This document shows, piece after piece, positions 25,886 through 36,992 of a DNA stretch of 64,000 nucleotides. Position numbers and translations under genes: made by a program. Within the stretch, counting starts at the first letter, position 1. Every line of letters begins with the position of its first letter. The notes below the pieces were generated by a model, which saw nothing but the letters and a program-made list of their open reading frames with translations, made no database searches and was not told the origin of the DNA. The DNA comes from Calditrichota bacterium (lineage in GTDB: Bacteria > Zhuqueibacterota > Zhuqueibacteria > Thermofontimicrobiales > Thermofontimicrobiaceae). The stretch is from positions 1 through 64,000 of the forward strand of contig JAADFU010000002.1 of NCBI GenBank assembly GCA_013152715.1, read 5' to 3'.

Positions 25886-27271
25886 TTATTTTCCAATACA
25901 AAATTGAGAAAAGATGTGATTTAAAATATCCTCACTGGTCACTTTGCCGCTGATTTCTCCCAGATGATCAAGGGCGTCTCTGAGATAGACAGCGATGAAT
26001 TCAGAGGAAAGCCCTTTTTTTAATTCTTCTTTTACTTTTTCTAAATCGTCCGCAGCGTTTTTCAGTGCTGAAAAATGGCGCAGGTTTGTCACCATTACTT
26101 CCGAATTTTGCAATGGCGCAAAACTTTTCACTAATGAAATTATTTCATTTTCAAACTGCTTAATGCCTATTTTTTTTAATGCGGAAAGTTGCAATATTCT
26201 GACATTATTTTTAAATAGCTCTTTTTTTTCGATTTTTTGTGGTAAATCGCTCTTGTTTATTGCTCGAACATAACCTGCCGGCTGCTGCCGATCGATGAAA
26301 TCCATAATTTCAACATCTTCGCGGGAAATATTTTCTGATCCGTCAAAGACGTGCACGACGATATCCGCGCCTCGCAAATATTCTCTGGCGCGGCGAATCC
26401 CCTCTTGCTCGATAACATCATCGGATTTTTTGATGCCAGCGGTGTCAAAAATGCGAAATAAAATTCCCTGAATATCCAGTCTCACTTCCAGCGCATCTCT
26501 CGTCGTTCCCGGAATGTCAGTCACAATGGCACGTTCCTCATTAGCCAGTGCGTTCAACAAACTCGATTTTCCGACATTCGGTTTGCCGACGATAACCAAT
26601 TTCACGCCGTCACGAGCAATTCTGCCAGCTTGGTAAGTGTCAATTAATTGTACCAGCTCCTCGCGAATTTTATCCACTTGGGCGATGAACTCAGCGCGAT
26701 CGACAAATTCCACATCTTCTTCGGCAAAGTCCAACTCCAATTCCAACAAAGAAAGTGCATGAATGAGCTGCTCGTAAATTTCCCGAATTCGCAGGGAAAG
26801 TTTTCCCTCCAACTGTCGCAGCGACGCCTGCAAACTAAATTCGGTTTGCGACTGAATCAAATCAGAGACGGCTTCCGCCTGAGATAAATCGACTCTGCCG
26901 TTCAAAAATGCTCTCAGCGTAAATTCCCCGGGCTCCGCCAATCGCGCGCCGCTTTCAACGAGTAATTCCAAAATTCGCTGGCTGACGTACACGCCGCCGT
27001 GGCAATTTATCTCGACCAAGTCTTCGCCGGTGAAAGAATGAGGCGCCTGAAATTTCATAACAATCACTTCGTCGACGAGATTTTCGCCGTCATAAATTTT
27101 TCCGTAAGTCGCTTTCCAATTTTCAATCTCATCGAAATTGCTCTGGCAGCGAAAAATGCGTTTCACGATTTCAAAACTCTTCTCACCGCTGAGGCGGACG
27201 ATAGCAATTGCTCCCTGTCCAAAAGGAGTGGCAATCGCGGCAATTGTATCTTCAGTTTGGTACTTTTTCAT
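25886..27271 (-). CDS. mnmE: tRNA modification GTPase MnmE (TrmE)
   Basis: The protein has 461 residues. It has the N-terminal tetrahydrofolate-binding domain (DTIAAIATPFGQGAIAIVRLSG, HSFTGEDLVEINCHGG) and a helical domain interrupted by a G domain. G1 is GKPNVGKSS near 225, G3 DTAG near 272, G4 NKSD near 335. It ends in the family's diagnostic C-terminal FCIGK with the catalytic Cys. It works with MnmG. It follows a terminator-like hairpin after yidC, so it may have its own promoter. Confidence 0.97.
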   Translation of the reverse strand: MKKYQTEDTIAAIATPFGQGAIAIVRLSGEKSFEIVKRIFRCQSNFDEIENWKATYGKIYDGENLVDEVIVMKFQAPHSFTGEDLVEINCHGGVYVSQRILELLVESGARLAEPGEFTLRAFLNGRVDLSQAEAVSDLIQSQTEFSLQASLRQLEGKLSLRIREIYEQLIHALSLLELELDFAEEDVEFVDRAEFIAQVDKIREELVQLIDTYQAGRIARDGVKLVIVGKPNVGKSSLLNALANEERAIVTDIPGTTRDALEVRLDIQGILFRIFDTAGIKKSDDVIEQEGIRRAREYLRGADIVVHVFDGSENISREDVEIMDFIDRQQPAGYVRAINKSDLPQKIEKKELFKNNVRILQLSALKKIGIKQFENEIISLVKSFAPLQNSEVMVTNLRHFSALKNAADDLEKVKEELKKGLSSEFIAVYLRDALDHLGEISGKVTSEDILNHIFSQFCIGK

Positions 27272-27293
27272 AAATCAAAACAATCTGATATAC

Positions 27294-27324
27294 AAAAAGC
27301 CCCACCAGAGTCATAGGGCTTTTT
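27294..27324 (-). terminator. Rho-independent terminator after yidC
   Basis: The arms AAAAAGCCC (27294-27302) and GGGCTTTTT (27316-27324) pair perfectly around a 13-nt loop. On the minus strand the hairpin ends in a T-run, between yidC and mnmE. Confidence 0.75.
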
Positions 27325-27350
27325 GAAATGAGAAAAATTTTTCTCGAAGT

Positions 27351-29222
27351 CTATTTTCGATTTCTTTTCTTTTTATTGCGGTCTACAGGTTTCATGACTA
27401 CCGGTTTTGTCACCACAACTTGCTCTGGTGTCGCCTTATTTTCCGGAATATATTTTTGCTGTATCATCGAAAAGAGATTAAATAAAGTGTAATACAAATT
27501 CAGCCCGCTGGGAAATGAATTAAATAACAGCGTAAAAAACGCGGGCATCATGTAAACCATCGCTTTCTGTTTCGGATCGCGCATGGTCATTTTTTGCTGC
27601 AAAAACATAGTCACACCCATCAAAATCGGCAGCACATTCACCAGATTTCCGTAAAACGGAATGGAGAAAGGCAACACGGCAATCGTGTCTGGCGCGGACA
27701 AATCTTTTATCCACCAGATGAATGACGCATCGCGCAACTCAATTGTATTGCGAAAAATGATAAAAATGGCAAACAACAACGGCATCTGTAACAATTGCGG
27801 CAGACAGCCGCTCACCGGATTGACGCCTTCCGTTTTGTACAATTTCATCGTCTCTTTATTCAATCGCTGCGGATCTTTGCCGTATTTCTCCTTCAGTTCA
27901 TTTAACTTGGGCTGCAAACTCTGCATACGATGCATGGACCCATAACTTTTTCGCGTCAGCGGCCAGACGATAATTTTAATCAAAATGGCAAACAGAATCA
28001 AAACTACGCCGTAATTGGGAATAAATTTGTGCATAAAAATAAATACTTTCAATACCAATTTGGCGAACGGCCTGATGACTGACATGCCAAAATCCATCAG
28101 TTTTGCTAATGTGGGATGGTATTTTTTCAAGCGAAAATAATCCATCGGCCCAATGTAGACGCGATAACGATAAGAAACAATGTTGGCATTGGACGTCGGC
28201 GGAAATTGATTTTTTAGATGAATCGCATATTTTTTTAACACGCGATTTCTTAAATCTTTTTCTTTATAAATTTCAGACGTCTCGCCGTACAACGTGGGTT
28301 CAATTTCTTTATCCGTCTCCGGAATAATGATCATGGTGAAATATTTAGTACGAATCGCGGTCCAATCCACGCTACCGCTAAAATCAGACCTCTGCTTGCG
28401 AATACCCGGTTTGTCTGGCAATTTCAATTCCTCTTTTTCACCGCCCTGATAAACGTAAGCTTTGGAATAGTTGACATCCTCTTTGCTGATATGACCCTGA
28501 TAATCGAGTTCAGCATATTTGAGACCTGATTCCCAATTCAGGAAATAAATACCGTTATCAAAAAAGTTTGTCAAATTTTTAAATGTTAAATACAGATCGA
28601 TAAGATACTCATCTCGATGAAAAACGAGTGTTTTTATGATTTGACGATTTCTTCCCAGATCTAAAGTAAATTTCAGCGTATCTGTCATTTTTCCGTCTGA
28701 AAAGTCTATTTTACGCTTATTTGGAGTGAAAATCGCGTCATACGTATTCAAAGTATCGCCCTGATAAATGAAAGCGACACCTAAATTTCCGTATCCGTGA
28801 TTTTGAATTAATTCGACTTTTTGATCGCCGTCATAATTGTATTTTTTTAACGTCCACTGTGAAATAACGGCGCCGCGGGGATTAATTTTCGCTACATAGT
28901 TATCAGTTTCAATCGTGATGTCGCTGACATACACATTTTTCCCTGCCGCCAACTTTTCAGCAAGAGGGCTGGACGGCAAAGATTTATTCTGTTGTTCCTT
29001 ATTCTCAATCTGAACCGCTGCGACGGGAGCGGTACGCTGTGCTTCTTTTTTCGCTTCAGTTCTGATGCTATCTGCAATTGCACTCCGCGCACTATCGCTG
29101 GCCACGCTTTGTGTCAAATCTGCCGGCGACATTTTTAACACTTTCTCTTTATAAAATTTCGTCTGCATAAGAACGAGAATCAAGCCAATTAATACGAACG
29201 CCGCTATAGTTTTTTTATCCAT
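27351..29222 (-). CDS. yidC: Membrane protein insertase YidC
   Basis: This 623-residue protein has the Gram-negative YidC layout. An N-terminal anchor (about 5-23) is followed by a large periplasmic beta domain (about 90-350), then the conserved core. The core includes YGVVLILFAILIKIIVWPLT, the cytoplasmic KSYGSMHRMQSLQPKL segment and further transmembrane helices around GCLPQLLQMPLLFAIF. A basic tail (RNKKKRNRK) may contact ribosomes. YidC inserts and folds inner-membrane proteins with or without Sec. It is in the standard rpmH-rnpA-yidD-yidC order, with a terminator following. Confidence 0.97.
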   Translation of the reverse strand: MDKKTIAAFVLIGLILVLMQTKFYKEKVLKMSPADLTQSVASDSARSAIADSIRTEAKKEAQRTAPVAAVQIENKEQQNKSLPSSPLAEKLAAGKNVYVSDITIETDNYVAKINPRGAVISQWTLKKYNYDGDQKVELIQNHGYGNLGVAFIYQGDTLNTYDAIFTPNKRKIDFSDGKMTDTLKFTLDLGRNRQIIKTLVFHRDEYLIDLYLTFKNLTNFFDNGIYFLNWESGLKYAELDYQGHISKEDVNYSKAYVYQGGEKEELKLPDKPGIRKQRSDFSGSVDWTAIRTKYFTMIIIPETDKEIEPTLYGETSEIYKEKDLRNRVLKKYAIHLKNQFPPTSNANIVSYRYRVYIGPMDYFRLKKYHPTLAKLMDFGMSVIRPFAKLVLKVFIFMHKFIPNYGVVLILFAILIKIIVWPLTRKSYGSMHRMQSLQPKLNELKEKYGKDPQRLNKETMKLYKTEGVNPVSGCLPQLLQMPLLFAIFIIFRNTIELRDASFIWWIKDLSAPDTIAVLPFSIPFYGNLVNVLPILMGVTMFLQQKMTMRDPKQKAMVYMMPAFFTLLFNSFPSGLNLYYTLFNLFSMIQQKYIPENKATPEQVVVTKPVVMKPVDRNKKKRNRK

Positions 29223-29250
29223 TGATTAAACCTAATTTTTTTGTGATGAA

Positions 29251-29460
29251 TTATTTTACCGGATCGTACCCGCCTTTGTTAAAAGGATTACATCTTAAAA
29301 TTCGCCAAATCGCCATCAGCAATCCTTTGATCGCCCCATGCTTTTGTATGGCCTGAAAAGAATACTGCGAGCATGTCGGATAGAATCGACAGGACGGTAA
29401 AAAAAAAGGCGAAATCGCCTTTTGATAAAACCGAATAAGAAACATGAAAACGTATTTCAT
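29251..29460 (-). CDS. yidD: Membrane protein insertion efficiency factor YidD
   Basis: The 69-residue peptide has the family core: an amphipathic start, FYQKAISPF, the cysteine motif [21 protein letters not shown], and [16 protein letters not shown]. YidD is thought to aid YidC-dependent insertion. Its place between rnpA and yidC is the conserved one. Confidence 0.96.
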   Translation of the reverse strand: MKYVFMFLIRFYQKAISPFFLPSCRFYPTCSQYSFQAIQKHGAIKGLLMAIWRILRCNPFNKGGYDPVK

Positions 29461-29527
29461 AACAGACGCTTCTTTAAGATGTTTGTTCAGTCAATTAAAT
29501 ATCAAAAGAAATAAATCACGAGAACTA

Positions 29528-29890
29528 TTATTCGCCAATCTTTTCTGTCCGCCTCATTTCTGATACTAATTCTAAAATTTGATTTTTCAATTCTTGAAAA
29601 TCATAACTCGTTCCCCTGGCCAATAAAATACAGTGATATTTTTCTGGAAAAAAATTCTTGTTCTGGCGGTAGATTTCTCTCAATTTTCTCTTCAATCGAT
29701 TTCTGTGAACTGCTTTCCTGATTCGTTTGGAAACGACAAAACCGATTCTTTTTTCATCTGCTTTCAAATAAAATAGAATGGTATGGGATTTTTGCAACGA
29801 ACGCCCGTTTTTAAAAACCAGATCAAAAGAACCGTATCCTCTTAAAATTTCGTTTTTCAAAAGCCTCGCTTTTTTTCGGGAAGACCCCAT
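29528..29890 (-). CDS. rnpA: Ribonuclease P protein component
   Basis: The 120-residue basic protein carries the RNR signature RNRLKRKLREIYR near residues 63-75, preceded by RIGFVVSKRIRKAVHRN. It binds the catalytic RNase P RNA and helps process tRNA 5' ends. It starts 11 nt after rpmH, as is typical. Confidence 0.95.
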   Translation of the reverse strand: MGSSRKKARLLKNEILRGYGSFDLVFKNGRSLQKSHTILFYLKADEKRIGFVVSKRIRKAVHRNRLKRKLREIYRQNKNFFPEKYHCILLARGTSYDFQELKNQILELVSEMRRTEKIGE

Positions 29891-29901
29891 ACCAGTAAAT
29901 T

Positions 29902-30045
29902 TTATTCATCGCTGACAGTTAATCTTTTCCGGCCTTTAGCGCGACGTCGTTTCAAAACCAGTCTGCCGGCCTTGGAACTCATTCGCGCTCGAAAGCCATG
30001 TTTATTCACTCTTTTTCTGTTGCTCGGCTGAAAAGTCCGTTTCAT
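29902..30045 (-). CDS. rpmH: Ribosomal protein bL34
   Basis: A 47-residue ORF on the minus strand begins [18 protein letters not shown] and continues [22 protein letters not shown], matching bL34 throughout. It is short but unmistakable, and is the first gene of the leftward operon from the origin. Confidence 0.97.
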   Translation of the reverse strand: MKRTFQPSNRKRVNKHGFRARMSSKAGRLVLKRRRAKGRKRLTVSDE

Positions 30046-30104
30046 TTTTCTCTCACCTCTTCTTTCTGCTCATATTTTCTTATTCCATAATTTTTCAAAC
30101 TCTA

Positions 30105-30133
30105 AAAATATTAAAAATATTGGAAAAAGTCAA
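30105..30133 (-). promoter_or_regulatory. Probable rpmH operon promoter
   Basis: On the minus strand TTGACT (30133-30128) and TATTTT (30110-30105) are separated by 17 nt, about 60 nt upstream of the rpmH start. Confidence 0.55.
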
Positions 30134-30164
30134 GTTTTTTTTCAAGTTATTTCAATTTGGCACA

Positions 30165-30544
30165 TGACAAAATTGTCAAATTAAAATTATCACGTTTTAT
30201 CATTGACTTTGACAGATTTTTTTTTAAATTAGAGTTGTGGGAAAAGCTTACTTCTATTTAAGAAATTGTGGATAACTACAACGGATATTGATTTTGAGTT
30301 TTCCATTCCGACTTTCCAAAAAACAAATACCCAAATTTTATTATTAAAGTCATATTTTTTAACGCTATATTTTTTTGTTTTTAATGAAGTTATGTTTAAT
30401 TAATATTAAACGCTGAATTATTCTTGTCGTGATTGCGGTTAAATTGACACAAAATTTTTAACCGATAAATTTTTAAGCCTTTACAACGGTTTTGTGAATA
30501 AGTTGTGGACATTGTGAGTAAACTTAGCAATATGGAGTTTTAAA
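30165..30544. other. rpmH-dnaA intergenic region: dnaA promoter and DnaA boxes (origin, left part)
   Basis: This ~380-nt AT-rich region holds an inverted repeat TGACAA-AA-TTGTCA (30165-30178) and two overlapping -35-like elements, TTGACT (30203-30208) and TTGACA (30209-30214). No good -10 follows at the standard spacing. DnaA boxes on the minus strand read TGTGGATAA (30267-30275, perfect) and TGTGAATAA (30493-30501, perfect TTATNCACA); TGTGAGTAA (30513-30521) has one mismatch. The two boxes near the dnaA start suggest autoregulation. No gene is seen. The dnaA ribosome binding site GGAG is 7 nt before the ATG. Confidence 0.7.
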
Positions 30545-31909
30545 ATGCCAGTCAATCATGTGGACATCTGGTCGAATATTTTGGAGATCATCCGGCCAAA
30601 ATTAAACGAGCAAGCATTTATGACCTGGTTCCATCCGATCAAGCCGATTAACGTACTCGACAACCAATTGACTGTACAAGTGCCTAGCCAATTTTTTTAT
30701 GAATTTTTAGAATCACACTACAAAGAAATTATCGACGCGGCGACTGTTGAAGAGATGGGAAACGGAGCAAAAATTATTTATTCCATCGTTGTCGATCAAA
30801 ACACTTCCGCCGACGTCAATCAGCCTCCACTGAAATTGCCGGAAAAAGCTCAAGATAAAATGTCGCTTTATTTGAATCGACTCAATGAAAGATACACCTT
30901 TGATAATTTTGTCGAAGGAAGCAATAACCAATTCGCCCGGGCGGCGTCCCTTGCCGTTGCCAACGATCCTGGCGGCACCAGTTTTAATCCTCTGGTTATT
31001 TACGGCGGCGTCGGCTTAGGCAAAACACATCTAATCCAGGCTATCGGAAATTACTTGCTGCGAAACACAAACGGCAAGACAAAACGAGTGCTTTATATTT
31101 CCAGCGAAAAGTTCACAATTGATTTCATTGATTCTATTCAGAATAACAAAATGACCGAATTCAGTAATCACTACCGAAATGTCGATGTGTTGCTTGTGGA
31201 TGATATTCAATTTCTTACTAATAAAGAGAGAACGCAGGAAGAATTTTTTCACACTTTCAACACCATCCACCAAAACAAAAAGCAAATTGTGCTGACATCC
31301 GATAGACCGCCAAAAGAATTAAAGGGAATAGAGGAGCGCCTCATCTCTCGTTTTCAATGGGGATTGGTCACCGATATTCAAGCGCCGGATCTGGAAACCC
31401 GCATCGCTATTTTACAGAAAAAAGCGGAGGAAAATCAACTGACGTTGCCTAAAGAAATAATCCATCTTTTCGCGACAAACATCACCACTAACATTCGCGA
31501 GTTGGAGGGTTCATTGATTCGGCTGTTAGCCGCTTCGTCTTTGACAGGAAAAGACATCAACGTCGAGTTGGCAAAAAATGTATTGAAAGATTTGCGTCTG
31601 GTCAGGAAAAGACAAATGAGTATCGAAGATATCCAGCGCATTGTGTGCGACCATTACAGCATTCCCGAAGATTTAATCCGCGCAAAAAACAGAAAGAAGG
31701 AAATTGCTCTTGCGCGACAAATCGCCATGTTTCTTTGCAAAAAATACACCAATCACAGCTACATCACCATCGGCTTGCATTTCGGAGGCCGCGACCATTC
31801 AACGGTAATTCACGCCATCAAAACCGTTGAGAATTTCATAAAAACCAATAAAAAAACAAAAGAAAACGTGCAGGCGCTCGAAAGAAAAATAGAATTAGAG
31901 AGCATTTGA
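30545..31909 (+). CDS. dnaA: Chromosomal replication initiator DnaA
   Basis: The 454-residue protein has all four DnaA domains. Domain I spans about 1-85 (WSNILEIIRPKLNEQAFMTWF) and a short linker follows. The AAA+ domain has Walker A GGVGLGKTHL near 154 and Walker B VLLVDDIQF near 213. The C-terminal helix-turn-helix carries GGRDHSTVIHAIKTV near 414. It binds DnaA boxes and melts the origin. Boxes occur on both sides of the gene. Confidence 0.98.
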   Translation: MPVNHVDIWSNILEIIRPKLNEQAFMTWFHPIKPINVLDNQLTVQVPSQFFYEFLESHYKEIIDAATVEEMGNGAKIIYSIVVDQNTSADVNQPPLKLPEKAQDKMSLYLNRLNERYTFDNFVEGSNNQFARAASLAVANDPGGTSFNPLVIYGGVGLGKTHLIQAIGNYLLRNTNGKTKRVLYISSEKFTIDFIDSIQNNKMTEFSNHYRNVDVLLVDDIQFLTNKERTQEEFFHTFNTIHQNKKQIVLTSDRPPKELKGIEERLISRFQWGLVTDIQAPDLETRIAILQKKAEENQLTLPKEIIHLFATNITTNIRELEGSLIRLLAASSLTGKDINVELAKNVLKDLRLVRKRQMSIEDIQRIVCDHYSIPEDLIRAKNRKKEIALARQIAMFLCKKYTNHSYITIGLHFGGRDHSTVIHAIKTVENFIKTNKKTKENVQALERKIELESI

Positions 31910-32456
31910 TGTGCAAATTAAGCTCGAAAAAAATCGATGGCTATCAGCACCAGAAAACGGCAAAGTTAAATGCAACTGTTATCCACAATCAAAAATGAGA
32001 GAGTCGACTTTTTTATTGATTAATTGTCTAAAAAATAAGTCATTCTCTTCTGCAATTCTTATCGACATTTTACCCACATTCCCGCATCATTTTCCAAAAC
32101 AAGGTGTGCATAACTCACGATTTTTTTGTGACAATATTTTTAATCCACAATACCCTATGCTTTATTCACAATGAGTTCACAAACAAACAGATGTTATCAA
32201 CAGTCAATGATTTTTTTAGCAGGCTATTTCTATTGTATTTCTTTGACGAAAATTGAGGTTATCCACCTTACCCACATCTCTATTACAATAACTAATTTTT
32301 TATCTCTCTATTATTATATTTATTAAAAACAAAACTTCAAAACAATGTTAATCTATCCAAAAAGAAAAAAATTCATTGATAATCTTGAAAATATTTATTA
32401 TATTAATTGATACTATTTTCAGGTGAGAAAGTAAAGTAATTTACAAGGAGATGAAC
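31910..32456. other. Putative oriC between dnaA and dnaN
   Basis: No credible gene occupies these ~547 nt. Perfect DnaA boxes are TTATCCACA (31979-31987), TGTGCATAA (32105-32113, reverse) and TTATTCACA (32162-32170). One-mismatch copies are TTATCAACA (32194-32202) and TTATCCACC (32259-32267). Downstream, about 32280-32420 is almost pure A/T with several TTATTA-type stretches, suitable as the unwinding element. The box density, the AT-rich block and the change of gene direction make this the best candidate for the main origin. The dnaN binding site AAGGAG ends the region. Confidence 0.78.
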
Positions 32457-33590
32457 ATGCACTTTACCGTTAACAGAAGTGTGATGCAAAAAGGTCTTCA
32501 AAAAGTTGTCGGCGTTATTCCGACGAAGACGACCATTCCTATTTTAGAAAATGTTCTGCTGGAATTACAGGAAAACAAACTGAAATTGACCGGTACAGAT
32601 TTAGAAATTTGCACAGCAACGGAAATCAGCGTCAATGGCGAGGTTGATGGTGCGTGTGCTATTCCGGCAAAATCTTTCAATGAAATTCTTCGTGAACTTC
32701 CGGATATTCCCATTGACGTAGAATTGAACGATCAGAGCAAGGTGACCATCAAAACGCCAAATGGTACTTACAAACTAAGCAGTCAACCTCGGGAAGAATA
32801 TCCGCGAATCGAATTAGAAGAGAGTGAAAACCAGATTGAGATTGAAGCGAATATCTTGGCACGAATGGTGGATAAGACAATTTTTGCCGTCTCTACCGAC
32901 GAGTTGCGCGTTATTTTGATGTCCGTCTATTTCCAATTTATGGAAGATGAATTTCGCTGTGTGGCAACCGACGGCCATCGGTTGGTTCGATTTGTCAATT
33001 ACAAAATCAAATCACCCGATTTTATCAAAAACGTGCTTGTTCCCACTAAGGCGCTGTCTCTTTTCTTGCGCAACATTGACGCCCTGGAGCAACCTGATAA
33101 GACTAAAGTAAATCTTTCCATTGGAGAAAATCACATTGTTTTTAAATTTGAAGATACATTCATCTATTCGAAATTGGTTGAAGGCGAGTATCCGAAATAT
33201 GAAAATGTGATTCCCCTTGACAATGACAAAAAATTGATTGTAGCAAAAGACGAACTGATAGCTGCGGCAAAACGCGTATCGATTTTTTCCAATTCGTTTA
33301 CTCATCAGATAAAATTTATGATCCAAGGCAATAAAATGGATATCAGCTCCAAAGATGCAGAATTTGGTGGAGAAGGGAACGAGCAAATCGATGTAACATT
33401 TGACGGCGATAGCCTCGAAGTTGCTTATAACGGCGTTTATATTCTCGATTTGTTAAGACATGTCGATACAGATGACGTTGTTTTTAAGTTGAAAGATTCT
33501 GTTAGCGCCGCGATCATTCAGCCGTCCGTGCAAATGGACAACGAACAACTGACGATGCTGATTATGCCGATTCGTTTAAATGAAGGTTAA
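32457..33590 (+). CDS. dnaN: DNA polymerase III beta sliding clamp
   Basis: The protein of 377 residues opens MHFTVNRSVMQKGLQ and shows typical clamp sequence: PIPILENVLLEL-like (TIPILENVLLEL), GTDLEICTA, a DGHRLVRF segment in the second domain, and the C-terminal TMLIMPIRL, matching the PMRL ending of clamps. The clamp tethers the replicase and other partners to DNA. I choose the ATG at 32457 because AAGGAG (32445-32450) is six bases upstream; the ATG at 32451 directly abuts that binding site. Confidence 0.97.
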   Translation: MHFTVNRSVMQKGLQKVVGVIPTKTTIPILENVLLELQENKLKLTGTDLEICTATEISVNGEVDGACAIPAKSFNEILRELPDIPIDVELNDQSKVTIKTPNGTYKLSSQPREEYPRIELEESENQIEIEANILARMVDKTIFAVSTDELRVILMSVYFQFMEDEFRCVATDGHRLVRFVNYKIKSPDFIKNVLVPTKALSLFLRNIDALEQPDKTKVNLSIGENHIVFKFEDTFIYSKLVEGEYPKYENVIPLDNDKKLIVAKDELIAAAKRVSIFSNSFTHQIKFMIQGNKMDISSKDAEFGGEGNEQIDVTFDGDSLEVAYNGVYILDLLRHVDTDDVVFKLKDSVSAAIIQPSVQMDNEQLTMLIMPIRLNEG

Positions 33591-33599
33591 TTTGCGCGC

Positions 33600-34720
33600 A
33601 TGAGAATTCATTCGCTTGAGTTAATAAATTTTCGCAATTACCAGAAACAAGCTGTGCAATTCGGAAATGAAAAGAATTTTTTCATCGGAAAAAACGCACA
33701 GGGAAAAACGAATTTATTAGAAGCTATTCACTTATTATGTCTGACAAAAAGTTTTCGCACCAGGCATAACAAAGAAGCAATTTCTTTTTCTACTGAGGAA
33801 TTTATATTAAAGGGCAAATTTGAGTTAGACAACGGAAATCCGCAACGGATAGTATTAACTTATTCACGAAAGGAAGGAAAGCAGCTTTCGATTAATAGGA
33901 AACGAGTCAATCGACTTGCAGAATTTGTCGGCAATTTGCCAGTAGTAATTTCGTCTCCTGATGAATATGAAATTACAATCGGTCCGCCACCTGAACGAAG
34001 AAAGTTTTTTGATATTTTAATATCACAAATTGATCGACGCTATCTTCATTATTTAATAGAATATCTCCGGATTGTAAAACAAAAGAGTGCTATTTTCCAG
34101 CAGTGGAAACAGAAAAGGACAATTAATCCGAAAGTCATTGAGCCCTGGAACGAGCGATTGGCTAATATCGGCGCGCAAGTTATTAATCGACGTCATCAAT
34201 TTACAAGCAGACTTTCTCTGCATTTAAATCATATTTACGCTTCCTTTACTCAATCCCGGGAGAAGCTGGAAATTTTATATCGGCCCAATCTGGCATATCA
34301 GGACTTGGCCGACATTCAAGCTGCTTTTGCAAAAGAACTGAAAGAAAATTTGTCACGAGAAATTCAGCGCGGACTTTGTTTAATCGGACCGCATCGCGAT
34401 GATTTTATTTTCAAAATTAACGGACATGAGCTTAAAAAATACGGCTCCCGCGGTCAACACAAGACAGTGTTGATCGCTCTGGCATTAGCGGAATTTGATT
34501 TGATATTTGAAGTCAAGAACGAAAAGCCGATTATTTTAATTGATGATTTGTTCTCCGAACTGGATAATGAACGAGAGGAATTAATTTTAAATAAATTAGC
34601 GAACACAGGCCAAATCTTTTTAACGGCTACTGAAATACAGAGTAATATTAAAAATGAACAAGCCGCTTTTTTTGTCGTTGAAGATGGGAAAGTTATTCCG
34701 CAACGGGAGTTGTTGAAATA

Positions 34721-34721
<1 letters not shown>
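33600..34721 (+). CDS. recF: DNA replication and repair protein RecF
   Basis: This 373-residue SMC-like ATPase has Walker A GKNAQGKTNLLEAI near 30, LIGPHRDDF near 261, the ABC signature region YGSRGQHKTV near 281, and Walker B IILIDDLFSELD near 315. It loads RecA at single-strand gaps with RecO and RecR. It starts 9 nt after dnaN, and its stop overlaps the next start (TAATG). Confidence 0.96.
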
Positions 34722-36951
<2,230 letters not shown>

Positions 36952-36992
36952 CCGAAGGCTGAACAGATAATTTGGAGAGAAAACAGTAGCAG

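Noticed and set aside
31911-32174. 87-codon ORF after dnaA
   Set aside because: It spans DnaA boxes in the putative origin, starts without a binding site, and its sequence looks non-coding.
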